From positions 1-43,828 of the forward strand of contig JAQUQV010000015.1 in assembly GCA_028715905.1 (NCBI GenBank): a stretch of DNA of 43,828 nucleotides, given 5' to 3'. Position 1 is the first letter of the stretch; each line of letters starts with the position of its first letter. Of this stretch, positions 7,165 to 14,752 are shown piece by piece. Made by a program: the position numbers and the translations under genes. The stretch comes from Kiritimatiellia bacterium (GTDB taxonomy: Bacteria > Verrucomicrobiota > Kiritimatiellia > JAAZAB01). The notes beneath the pieces were generated by a model. It saw only the letters and a list, made by a program, of their open reading frames with translations, had not been told where the DNA came from and did not search any database.

Positions 7165-7842
7165 TCATTCGTTATTGCTAGGATTGTTGATTGGAGAGAC
7201 TTGTGTCTGTTTATTGGTTTCGGACCCCGACAATTCTCCCCGATACATATCCTCAATATTCTGACCTAACTGCTTTGAATCTACTATGATAGGAATACGT
7301 GGTAACGTTAGGCGTAGACTTTGAAATTTAGGAGATTTTGGAATTGACTTTTCTTCTTTGTCTTGTATAAAGTAAGAGGTAGTAACAAGAATCTCTGCCA
7401 TATATTTACCATCCGGAGTCGGCTTAAGATTGTTTTCATTGGGCTTCACTAGGTCAATACGGACTTGGCTCGGAACAGGAATAAAACAAAAACAATTACT
7501 TCCAGGCAATATTATCTCGTGCTTATTCTTCAAAGGGGGATAAGGCCCCCATCTACCAGATGATACTGGTGATCTCAAAGGAGAGATGTCCAATCCATTT
7601 TCATTTATTAATTGGATATGAAATAAACTAGACATGCTGTCGCGTACAACAAGCACGAGGTTTTTATCCTGGCTAGGATTCATAACCTCAACACGAAAAC
7701 CTACTGTTACTCCCGCACTGACATTTATGCATTCCGCGCGAACAACAGCATCTTTATTTTTCCCCGTCGTATTAGCTTCTGCACTGGCCCGCTGTGTTGA
7801 ACCGGTTAATAATAGCGCAATAATTATAACAACATGTTTCAT
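7165..7842 (-). CDS. Exported hypothetical protein
   Basis: A 225-residue protein from the ATG at 7842, with a signal peptide (MKHVVIIIALLLTGSTQRASA). I do not recognise the family. The mature part looks beta-rich (RAECINVSAGVTVGFRVEVM, LVLVVRDSMSSLFHIQL, GKYMAEILVTTSYF), compatible with an Ig-like fold, and ends in a polar Asn/Ser-rich tail. A longer reading to 7905 overlaps the upstream gene and hides the signal peptide, so I prefer 7842, although no clear Shine-Dalgarno precedes it. It is the last gene of a visibly AT-richer three-gene leftward cluster, suggesting acquisition from elsewhere. Confidence 0.6.
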   Translation of the reverse strand: MKHVVIIIALLLTGSTQRASAEANTTGKNKDAVVRAECINVSAGVTVGFRVEVMNPSQDKNLVLVVRDSMSSLFHIQLINENGLDISPLRSPVSSGRWGPYPPLKNKHEIILPGSNCFCFIPVPSQVRIDLVKPNENNLKPTPDGKYMAEILVTTSYFIQDKEEKSIPKSPKFQSLRLTLPRIPIIVDSKQLGQNIEDMYRGELSGSETNKQTQVSPINNPSNNE

Positions 7843-7849
7843 GTAGCGT

Positions 7850-8623
7850 TCATTGCGCCGTGGTATTGGTAGCCGAGACAGCCTCCGTTTTTCCTGAATC
7901 GCCAACTTTTAAATTTAGATTTGTCTCAGCGATATATTCAATTGGCTCAACGCTGACATCTGTTCTATTTGTGGAAACTTTAATGTTTACGTCTTTCAAT
8001 AATTGAGCAATATTAATCTTTTTGCCGGATTTTTCATCCCATGCCTTGCCGTCATAAGGACGATATTTCTCCAATAATTCCATGGCCATCCTCTTCCGGT
8101 AACTATTGCTTGTTGTAAGCCCTTCGCGCAACACAGGATAAGCAAATAGCTTCCCTTTCTTTACGAGCCTTTTGCTCATACTTAATTTGGCTTCCAAGTT
8201 TGCCTGCGGGTCGTTAATTATCTTCTTTGCCATCTCAACACCCTTTTCTTCATCAAGATCAAGAAGCATCTCCGAGCATTTAACATGAATAAGCCAATCT
8301 GAATTATTATTATAGCATTTAATAATTTCGGGAACTAACGTCCTGTCCTTCTCCTTTTCCATTTCCAGCAGATTAAACGCCATGACTATTTCAGTTGATT
8401 TTAGTCCGTCTGCATTCTTGATCTTGAGACTATTGATTAGGTTTTCACGGGTCGGCTTTTTTCCTGAAACTTTGATGTAAAACTCTCTTTTCTCTTGTAA
8501 TTCAGCTTGAAAAGCCATTTCTTTATTCGGAGCATCAGTCGCAAAAGCCATGTTAATTCCTCCGCTTATTAAGTTTATGGCTATAAAAACCAACGTGAAC
8601 AATAATTGCGTTACTTTATTCAT
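7850..8623 (-). CDS. Exported helical (HEAT-like) hypothetical protein
   Basis: A 257-residue protein with a good signal peptide (MNKVTQLLFTLVFIAINLIS ending near AFA) and a Shine-Dalgarno AAAGGA upstream of the ATG at 8623. The body is alpha-helical with repeated short helices (TEIVMAFNLLEMEKEKDRTL, WLIHVKCSEMLLDLDEEKGV, EAKLSMSKRLVKKGKLFAYP), resembling HEAT/armadillo-type repeats in which local damage or order is counted. The exact family is not recognised. The C terminus is a Thr/Ser/Ala-rich tail. It sits 13 bases after the truncated metalloprotease-like gene and just ahead of the gene starting at 7842. Confidence 0.6.
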   Translation of the reverse strand: MNKVTQLLFTLVFIAINLISGGINMAFATDAPNKEMAFQAELQEKREFYIKVSGKKPTRENLINSLKIKNADGLKSTEIVMAFNLLEMEKEKDRTLVPEIIKCYNNNSDWLIHVKCSEMLLDLDEEKGVEMAKKIINDPQANLEAKLSMSKRLVKKGKLFAYPVLREGLTTSNSYRKRMAMELLEKYRPYDGKAWDEKSGKKINIAQLLKDVNIKVSTNRTDVSVEPIEYIAETNLNLKVGDSGKTEAVSATNTTAQ

Positions 8624-8636
8624 TTTATTTATTCCT

Positions 8637-9596
8637 TTATGGGATTATTGAATCAGCCAAACTTTGATAGCTTGCTTTTCCATCTCCGTACGCCCTAGTT
8701 TCTTTTTCGGGGTCATATTCATCATTTGCGTCTTTGGTAACCGGAATTAATTTATTATAAAATGACGACTTTCTTGTATTCAAAACATCATTCGGAACAA
8801 GGTTTGACAAAGTCACTTCATCTTCTTGCGCTTCTATCCAACTCTCCGCCTCATAAACTTTTGGCGTATAATAATTATTCAGCCAGTCACTGACATGGAA
8901 TAATTCATGCTGTTGACTCAACGCTGACGCCCAATAACAATCCCTTGTCGGCCATCCAATATCATTAGGAGTCAAATCATCTTTTGCTTGAGTCTTCTTT
9001 TCATATTCCGTGCTGTTGGTGCTCATGCCCATTCCAAGAGGAAAAGGATTAGCCGCTGGGTTCGGAACATCCGCGCGGCCACCGTTATTTACACCCCATT
9101 TTATCTCATAATATACTTCGTCAAAAACAAATTTCCATTTTTTGCTCTCATAATAAATTAAGTACTTATCATCAGGATACCAGATTTCCGCCCTGTCAGT
9201 GAGACCAAAGGGAGTAGCAATAGAATCATTCCTTGTAACCGGAACATGGATATACACAGACGCAGGATTTGGTGCGCCATTGAAAACATAGACACGGCCA
9301 TTAAACACAGTTTCAGAATTCGCACTGGCCGTGATTGCCTCTCCGGCTTCTATAAGAGATGCTTTTGAGAGAATCCGCTGGAGTTGATCGCTTCCTGCAG
9401 ACCCTCCGTTCCATGAAACAAATCCGCTTGGCAACGTAACTCCAGAGGGAGTAACCTTAAGCTGAACTACAACATTTCCAGAACCTTTGCTCGTTGCATA
9501 GACTTTAACGCCACTAGACTCACCAATGAAGTCCGCTGACGATACTGAGTCAAACTCCACAATCCAAAGCGGTCTCTGCCCGCAACCCAATATGTT
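8637..9596 (-). pseudogene. 5'-truncated gene for an HExxH (zincin-like) protein
   Basis: About 318 codons are open on the minus strand, ending GDGKASYQSLADSIIP. The sequence SALSQQHELFHVSDWLNNYY contains HELFH, the HExxH zinc-peptidase signature, followed by AESWIEAQEDE with acidic residues that could be the third ligand. Upstream is a beta-rich segment (VKVYATSKGSGNVVVQLKV, NGRVYVFNGAPNPASVYIHV). No plausible ATG or signal peptide precedes this; coding sense is lost close to 9596, where the transposase-like gene begins on the other strand. The reading frame continues to 9860, but only as its antisense. The native 5' end was probably removed by that insertion. A non-ATG start (TTG near 9588) cannot be excluded. 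Confidence 0.5.
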
Positions 9597-9632
9597 ATGG
9601 GTGAACAAACAACCATCACAGGAGGACGGCGC

Positions 9633-10466
9633 ATGAACTCGTTTACACAAAGATTCAGCAATAAAATCAAGGGCGTTATCAGCGGCTTCGACCGCAGCGT
9701 TTTCAAAGGCTGCCTCCGCCCCATCGCCTATGCCGACGGCGCCATGGCCTTCCTCCGCTGGCGCGGCGTCCTCAACAAAAACTACAAGCCCCGGATGATG
9801 GCCCAATCGAAATTGATCGTGGAACATGCCGACCGCTATGCGCGCAAAACCTGTGGACAAGGCGTTTCAATTAGGCCGCCAAAAGCGGCAACTGTATTTG
9901 AGCGGCGTAGGAGCCGCATCCCCATGCGGCGATTCCGGACGAACCGCATCCCCATGCGGCGATTCCAAACACCAGATGCATCGCCGAACAGGGGTTCGGC
10001 TCCTACCCCCGATTTTGCGCTCTTTTGCGGCAAGTTTGAAATTCTTATGCATGAACCTATTGCTTCCTCCAATGAACGCAAGGAAGCCATTGCCCATCAA
10101 CGACAACGCGACTTGGGCATCAAACACGGTCTCATCGGCGTCTGGTACTGCGTCGAAGTCTGTTCCTCTTTCCGCGCCCACTATGACGCCCAGGCCGGTT
10201 TCCCTCAACTGCGGCATCTCTTTTCCCGCTGCAAACATCTTTACTTTTATTACGACCATCCCCTCTTCGGCTTTATGAGTGTCCGCCTCCAAACCTGGTT
10301 CCCCTGCGGCATTCAGATCGCATTCAACAACCGCTTCATGGATCAAATGGCTGCCGTTAAAGACACGCGACCCTTCCGCCAAATCCTTGATGCTCTCTTA
10401 AAACCACGCCTTGCGGGGCAGGAATGCGGATGCGCCGCCCGAAACGCTATACTCGTGTATGCGTGA
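9633..10466 (+). pseudogene. Transposase-like multicopy-family protein, interrupted and truncated
   Basis: It starts at an ATG preceded by a strong AGGAGG. The N terminus (FSNKIKGVISGFDRSVFKGC, RPIAYADGAMAFLRWRGVLN) and a later block (GLIGVWYCVEVCSSFRAHYD, CKHLYFYYDHPLFGFMSVRL, QTWFPCGIQIAFNNR) match a family that I recall as uncharacterised and multicopy in PVC bacteria, behaving like a mobile element. Between residues about 78 and 140 the normal dozen linker residues are replaced by an in-frame insert carrying hairpin repeats (9875..10035). The C-terminal half expected after the NNR block is missing; the frame ends in unrelated residues. The family assignment is from memory, and catalytic residues are not known to me. 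Confidence 0.55.
9875..10035. repeat. Hairpin-rich inserted repeat element with a three-hairpin core
   Basis: The core spans 9907..10006: GTAGGA (9907..9912) pairs with TCCTAC (10001..10006) and encloses three perfect hairpins, each with a 4-nt loop. These are 9913..9930 (7-bp stem), 9944..9959 (6-bp) and 9983..10000 (7-bp). A 23-bp unit beginning CCGCATCCCC is repeated exactly at 9914..9936 and 9944..9966. Outside the core, GCCGC/GCGGC at 9875..9889 forms a further 5-bp hairpin, and the right flank (about 10020..10035) has a loosely matching GCGCTCTTTTGCGGCAA. It interrupts the transposase-like gene without breaking its frame. The outer limits are approximate. It looks like a REP/MITE-type non-autonomous element. 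Confidence 0.7.
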
Positions 10467-10588
10467 GGGCGGGAAATCCGCAGATGCGCCGGAATCGCCG
10501 GAGATTTTCCGAACGAAATGCACCGCGCATATGCTTCATCCCACATCATCCTTACCCAGCATTATTTTCTTGCTTTTCATCACGGCTT

Positions 10589-10617
10589 TTGACATTTCAG
10601 GTGCTAATGGGTATATC
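10589..10617 (+). promoter_or_regulatory. Candidate promoter for rsmD-coaD
   Basis: A consensus TTGACA (10589..10594), a 17-base spacer and TATATC (10612..10617) lie 72 bases upstream of the rsmD ATG. This is the best -35 match I noticed in the window. Confidence 0.6.
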
Positions 10618-10688
10618 AGCCGCCTATAAATAAAGGGGATTTTGGTCGGGGAATCAAGTGCCAAAAATAATTGAAAGGTTGCGGGATA

Positions 10689-11306
10689 ATGTCAATTCGC
10701 ATTACAGGCGGAATTTTCAGGGGACGTCTGCTTGATGTGCCCCCGCAAGGGGTGCGGCCCACGCAGGACCGCGTGCGCGCGGCCATATTCTCGTCCCTGC
10801 AAAACGTTATCCGGGGGGCAAAAGTGCTGGATCTTTTTGCCGGCACGGGCGCTTTCGGACTGGAAGCATTGAGCCGCGGCGCGGCTTTTGCGTGTTTTAT
10901 TGAGAACGATCGTTTCGTTATGCCGTATTTAAGGAAAAATGTCCGCCGGCTGACAGGCGGAAAGGCGGATGAAAAGGACAAAGCCGCTGAAACAAACAGA
11001 CTTCTCATAGTCCGGTCGGATGCCGTAAGTTTTCTGACGCGTGATCCGGTTCCTTGTATTGCCGATATTATCTTTGCCGATCCGCCTTATGACGCCGAAG
11101 GGGAATGGTCAAAAAAAATCTTGTTTCATCTTTCGCGGCGGTCTATTCTCTCGCCAGACGGACGTGTAATCATTGAATCCGGCGCAAAATCGCCTTTAAT
11201 TGAGGCGCAAGGGTGGGATGTTTGCCGGGAAAAGCTGTACGGCGAAACACGGGTTTGCATTTATCGGATTCACGGTTCGCGCGTGCCGGCGCAGGATGTA
11301 AAATGA
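10689..11306 (+). CDS. rsmD: 16S rRNA (guanine-N2) methyltransferase RsmD
   Basis: SAM-dependent methyltransferase expected to make m2G966 of 16S rRNA. The 205 residues open with MSIRITGGIFRGRLLDVP, have the family motif VRPTQDRVRAAIFSSL, the SAM loop VLDLFAGTGAFGLEALSRGA and the catalytic DPPY in IIFADPPYDAEG. About 20 residues after VRRLTGG (KADEKDKAAETN) look like a charged insertion. The ATG at 10689 fits homology better than a TTG six codons earlier. The stop overlaps the coaD start in ATGA (11303..11306), and rsmD-coaD pairing is widespread in bacteria. Confidence 0.93.
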   Translation: MSIRITGGIFRGRLLDVPPQGVRPTQDRVRAAIFSSLQNVIRGAKVLDLFAGTGAFGLEALSRGAAFACFIENDRFVMPYLRKNVRRLTGGKADEKDKAAETNRLLIVRSDAVSFLTRDPVPCIADIIFADPPYDAEGEWSKKILFHLSRRSILSPDGRVIIESGAKSPLIEAQGWDVCREKLYGETRVCIYRIHGSRVPAQDVK

Positions 11307-11827
11307 AAGACTTGGCCATTTATCCCGGAACTTTTGATCCGCTGACGCTCGGGCACGTTGATTTGATCAGGCGGGCCGCGCGCATATTCGGACATATTGT
11401 GATTGCCGTTTCGGCCAAGCCGCGCAAAACCACCCTCTTTGCGGCGGACGAGCGTCTCGTCATGGCCCGCCGGCTTTGCCGCCGGATTCCCGGCGCAGAA
11501 GCGGAAATATTTGACGGTCTTCTCGTGAATTATGTCCGTCAAAAAGGGGCGCACGTGATCATTCGCGGCTTGCGCGCTTTTTCCGATTTTGAATATGAAT
11601 TTCAAATGGCGCTGACCAACCGCCACATGGCGCCGGATATTGAGACGTTTTTCATGATGACGAAAGAATCCTACAGTTTTTTAAGCTCCAGCGCGGTGCG
11701 CGAAGTGGCCGCCCTGGGCGGGGACACCGGCAAGTTTGTGCCGGATTTTGTGCAGCAGGCGCTGAAAAAGAAGATCAAGCAGTCAGGAGCCAGTAGTCAG
11801 CAGTCAGAGTTTGAAAAAAAGCCATGA
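11303..11827 (+). CDS. coaD: Phosphopantetheine adenylyltransferase
   Basis: Catalyses ATP + 4'-phosphopantetheine to dephospho-CoA, the penultimate step of CoA synthesis. The 174 residues contain the nucleotidyltransferase signature YPGTFDPLTLGHVDLI at the N terminus, RGLRAFSDFEYEFQMALTNR in the middle, and YSFLSSSAVREVA as the second ATP-binding motif. The start is fixed by the ATGA overlap with rsmD. The conserved protein ends near FVQQALKKKIK (about residue 160). The last 14 residues (SGASSQQSEFEKKP) are encoded by a low-complexity AGTCAG-type repeat that seems to have been added at the 3' end. Confidence 0.95.
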   Translation: MKDLAIYPGTFDPLTLGHVDLIRRAARIFGHIVIAVSAKPRKTTLFAADERLVMARRLCRRIPGAEAEIFDGLLVNYVRQKGAHVIIRGLRAFSDFEYEFQMALTNRHMAPDIETFFMMTKESYSFLSSSAVREVAALGGDTGKFVPDFVQQALKKKIKQSGASSQQSEFEKKP

Positions 11828-11882
11828 AATTCCCCGAATCATATTCCGCCTCTCGCCTGCTGGCCACTGAATTCTGACTACG
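11780..11882. repeat. AGTCAG-type repeat with imperfect terminal inverted copies
   Basis: Positions 11780..11812 hold several AGTCAG/AGTAGTCAG copies. Near 11857..11882 the reverse complement reads GTAGTCAGAATTCAGTGGCC, a related sequence in inverted orientation. The segment encodes the tail of coaD and fills the gap before the DUF177 gene. Similar AGTCAG-rich intergenic repeats are familiar to me from environmental genomes, so I read it as a small dispersed element; the boundaries are approximate. Confidence 0.5.
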
Positions 11883-11890
11883 GTTTTGCC

Positions 11891-12379
11891 ATGTCCTTAA
11901 TTATTGAACCCCGGCGCTTGCGCGCCAAGCCCGAAAGAATCCGCGGCCGCGCGCCGGCGGAAACGCTGGAAATTGAGACCGGCGGCCTGGCGCGGCCGGA
12001 AGGGTCTCTGGCGTACGACCTGACCGCGCAGTTGTTATCCGGCGAATTGATCGTGCGCGGCGCGCTGGAAATCGGTTTTGCATGCCGCTGCGCCCGTTGC
12101 GGCGACAGTTTTTCCAGGAAAGTTCTTATCACGGATTTTTACCGCAATTTCGCCCTGACCTCAAAAAGTGAATTAATCAACTTGACCGCCGATGTGCGGG
12201 AGGATATTCTCCTTGCCTTGCCAATGGTGGCGGTTTGTTCTGAAACCTGCCGCGGGCTGTGCCGCGTATGCGGCGCCAATCTGAACCGGGAAAGCTGTAA
12301 ATGCAAGCCGGCCGCCGAGCCGGATGTCTGGCAGAAATTGGGCGATCTGCGCCTGCCCCGCAAGAAGCGAGATTCATAA
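11891..12379 (+). CDS. DUF177/YceD-family protein
   Basis: A 162-residue protein of the DUF177 (YceD) family, typically encoded directly upstream of rpmF as here; in other organisms the family is linked to 23S rRNA accumulation or ribosome biogenesis. The central CRCARCGDSFSRKV and the C-terminal CRGLCRVCGANLNRESCKC give conserved Cys pairs suitable for zinc binding. LVREG-like signatures are weak, but the position and the cysteine pattern are diagnostic. It is followed 49 bases later by rpmF, which has its own strong Shine-Dalgarno. Start ATG at 11891. Confidence 0.85.
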   Translation: MSLIIEPRRLRAKPERIRGRAPAETLEIETGGLARPEGSLAYDLTAQLLSGELIVRGALEIGFACRCARCGDSFSRKVLITDFYRNFALTSKSELINLTADVREDILLALPMVAVCSETCRGLCRVCGANLNRESCKCKPAAEPDVWQKLGDLRLPRKKRDS

Positions 12380-12428
12380 CGGCATGCCGCGTTGAATTTC
12401 GGTTGTCGGCAAATAAGGAGAAAATCGT

Positions 12429-12614
12429 ATGGCGGTTCCAAAAAGAAAAGTATCCAAGAGCAAAACAAGGATGCGGAAACGATCGCATAAGCTGTTTTTG
12501 ACCTCAACCAGGCCGTGTCCCAACTGCGGCGAGCTGCAGCCTCCCCACCGGGTTTGTCCCTCCTGCGGATATTACCGGGGGCGGCAGGTTCTTTCCGTTA
12601 CCGTGAAAAGCTGA
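12429..12614 (+). CDS. rpmF: 50S ribosomal protein L32
   Basis: A 61-residue L32 with the basic N terminus MAVPKRKVSKSKTRMRKRSH and the zinc-ribbon pattern CPNCGE...CPSCGYYRGR near residues 30-50. The Shine-Dalgarno AAGGAG lies 10 bases upstream of the ATG. It stands in the conserved DUF177-rpmF-plsX-fabH order. Confidence 0.97.
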   Translation: MAVPKRKVSKSKTRMRKRSHKLFLTSTRPCPNCGELQPPHRVCPSCGYYRGRQVLSVTVKS

Positions 12615-12628
12615 AAGTCTCATCCCCT

Positions 12629-13627
12629 ATGCAGATTGCCATTGATGCCATGGGCGGCGACTTTGCCCCGCGCGCGATCATTGCCGGAACATTACAGGCG
12701 GTTGACTCTCTGAAGGATATTGAGCGCATCATCCTGGTCGGCGATGAGGCCGTTATCGTCCGCGAATTGCGCGTTTTCGGGCAGACGCCGGACCGCATTG
12801 AAATTTTCCACGCCGCGGAATCCATCGGCATGGAAGAAAGTCCGGTTAACGCCGTCCGCCACAAGAAGGATTCTTCCATCAACCGGGCCGTTGATCTTGT
12901 CAAAAGCGGCCGGGCCCAGGCGATGATCTCGGCGGGCAACACCGGCGCGGTGATGGCCGCCGCCGCCTTGAAACTGCGCACCCTGCGGGGGGTTGAACGT
13001 CCGGCCATCGCAACCATGATGCCGACGCCTTCCAAGCCGTTCGTTTTGATTGACGCCGGCGCAAACACTGACTGTTCGCCCGGCCTGCTGCTGCAGTTTG
13101 CCGTCATGGGCCATGTCTACGCCAAGAAGATCCTTTCCAATCCGCAGCCGGTCGTCGGGCTGATGAGCGTCGGCACGGAAGATTCCAAGGGCAACGAGAC
13201 CACCAGAGAAGCCTTCCGCCTTTTGTCGGCCTCGCAGCTGAACTTCAAGGGCAACATTGAAGGCCATGATTTGTTCAAGGGAAATATTGATGTTGCGGTC
13301 TGCGACGGCTTCGTCGGCAACGTCATTTTAAAGTCAAGCGAAAGCGTGGCGCATGCCGTGGGAACATGGATCAAACGCGAGTTTACCAGCAATCCATGGA
13401 GAAAGCTCGGAGCTTTCTGCCTGAGAAGCGCGCTGAACAAGATGAAGCGGACCATGGACCCGGAAATGTACGGCGGCGCGCCCCTGCTCGGCGTCAACGG
13501 CATTTGCATCATATGCCATGGCGCGTCGTCGGGCCGCGCCATTTTTAACGCCATCCGGGTCGCGCGCGATTCGGTCCATCAGGAGATTAATGAGATGATC
13601 ATCAAAACCATAGAGGATTTGCCATGA
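12629..13627 (+). CDS. plsX: Phosphate acyltransferase PlsX
   Basis: Converts acyl-ACP and phosphate to acyl-phosphate, the donor used by PlsY at 5083. The 332 residues begin MQIAIDAMGGDFAPRAI, typical of PlsX, with KKDSSINRAVDLVKSGRAQA, MISAGNTGAVMAAA and LIDAGANTDCSP in order, and CDGFVGNVILKSSES in the C-terminal half. The start lies 14 bases after the rpmF stop. The stop overlaps fabH by 4 bp (ATGA), so fatty-acid and phospholipid initiation are coupled. Confidence 0.97.
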   Translation: MQIAIDAMGGDFAPRAIIAGTLQAVDSLKDIERIILVGDEAVIVRELRVFGQTPDRIEIFHAAESIGMEESPVNAVRHKKDSSINRAVDLVKSGRAQAMISAGNTGAVMAAAALKLRTLRGVERPAIATMMPTPSKPFVLIDAGANTDCSPGLLLQFAVMGHVYAKKILSNPQPVVGLMSVGTEDSKGNETTREAFRLLSASQLNFKGNIEGHDLFKGNIDVAVCDGFVGNVILKSSESVAHAVGTWIKREFTSNPWRKLGAFCLRSALNKMKRTMDPEMYGGAPLLGVNGICIICHGASSGRAIFNAIRVARDSVHQEINEMIIKTIEDLP

Positions 13628-14649
13628 CGCCCCATGCGATTAAAAAAGCCGCCGCCGCCAGCGAGCCGCTGCGCTCCGTTTCGGTGATTGCCGCCGGCTC
13701 GTATGTCCCCGAAAAAGTGCTGACCAACGCCGAACTGGCGCAGATGGTTGACACTTCCGACGAATGGATCACCACGCGCACCGGTATCAGCGAGCGGCGG
13801 ATTGCCGCGAGCAACGAGGTAACATCCGACCTTGCGCAAAAAGCCGCCCAGCGCGCCATGCAGAAAGCCGGCGTCACGGCCGATGAAATTGATTTGATTA
13901 TCGTCGCCAGCATTACTCCGGACATGCCCTTCCCGAGCACGGCCTGCTTTGTCCAGGAAAAATTAAAGGCATTCCGCGCGGTCTGCTTTGATATTCAGGC
14001 CGCCTGTTCGGGGTTTATCTACGGGCTTGAAATCGCCCGCCAGTTCCTGGCCAACGGGACGGCCGGGACCGCCCTCGTGATCGGAAGCGAAAAATTGAGC
14101 TGTATCACCGACTGGCAGGACCGCGCCACCTGCGTCCTTTTCGGCGACGGCGCCGGGGCGGCTGTTCTCCGGCATCGGCCGGGGACGCGCGGTATTTTGG
14201 CAACCTCCATTGCTTCCGATGGCCGCCTGACCGGTCTTCTGAATCTTCCGGGCGGCGGCAGTCTGCATCCGGCCTCGCAACAGACAGTCAATGACCGCCT
14301 GCACTACCTTAAAATGGCGGGACGGGAAGTGTTCAAGCACGCCGTCAATTCCATGGTGGACGCCGCCAATCAGGCGCTGAAAAAGGCGGCGGTGAAAATA
14401 GACCAGGTCAACCTGATCATTCCCCATCAGGCCAATATGCGCATTATCAAGGCTATCGGCGAAAGGCTGGGCGCGCCCGCGGAAAAATATTTTGTCAATC
14501 TGAACCGCTACGGCAACATGTCGGCCGCTTCCATACCAGTGGCGCTGGACGAGGCCGAGCAACAGGGGCGGATAAAAAGCGGCGACATTATCCTGCTCGT
14601 GGCCTTTGGCGGGGGATTCACCTGGGGGGCGACTTTGCTGGAATGGTGA
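13624..14649 (+). CDS. fabH: 3-oxoacyl-ACP synthase III
   Basis: Condenses acetyl-CoA with malonyl-ACP to start type II fatty-acid synthesis. The 341 residues carry the catalytic triad in standard contexts: Cys128 in DIQAACSGF, His268 in IPHQANMR and Asn298 in NRYGNMSAAS. TSDEWITTRTGISERRIA and LFGDGAGAAVL are family signatures. About 16 residues at the N terminus precede the conserved SVIAAGSYVPE start, a small extension forced by the ATGA overlap with plsX. Confidence 0.97.
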   Translation: MTPHAIKKAAAASEPLRSVSVIAAGSYVPEKVLTNAELAQMVDTSDEWITTRTGISERRIAASNEVTSDLAQKAAQRAMQKAGVTADEIDLIIVASITPDMPFPSTACFVQEKLKAFRAVCFDIQAACSGFIYGLEIARQFLANGTAGTALVIGSEKLSCITDWQDRATCVLFGDGAGAAVLRHRPGTRGILATSIASDGRLTGLLNLPGGGSLHPASQQTVNDRLHYLKMAGREVFKHAVNSMVDAANQALKKAAVKIDQVNLIIPHQANMRIIKAIGERLGAPAEKYFVNLNRYGNMSAASIPVALDEAEQQGRIKSGDIILLVAFGGGFTWGATLLEW

Positions 14650-14680
14650 CCGTGCGTCTCTAGCGTGGCGCGCGGGCGAT

Positions 14681-14709
14681 TGACCGCAGAGACGCAGAGA
14701 ACGCAGCGC
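14681..14709. repeat. GCAGAGACGCAGAGAACGCAG-type intergenic repeat
   Basis: The fabH-fabD spacer carries an ACCGCAGAGACGCAG- then AGAACGCAG-type sequence. I recognise this as a low-complexity intergenic repeat recurrent in many environmental genomes. A GCGGC/GCCGC hairpin (14726..14740) follows just before fabD. The role is unknown. Confidence 0.5.
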
Positions 14710-14752
14710 AACCAAAGATTTGTTTGCGGCTATCTGCCGCCTTTGAAATGCC

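Noticed and set aside
9597-9860. N-terminal part of the leftward HExxH frame
   Set aside because: It is antisense to the transposase-like gene, whose AGGAGG start and family motifs on the plus strand are convincing.
9907-10006. CRISPR-like array because of the repeated 23-bp unit
   Set aside because: Only two units, with a 7-bp gap between them and internal palindromes; no spacers of regular length and no cas genes.
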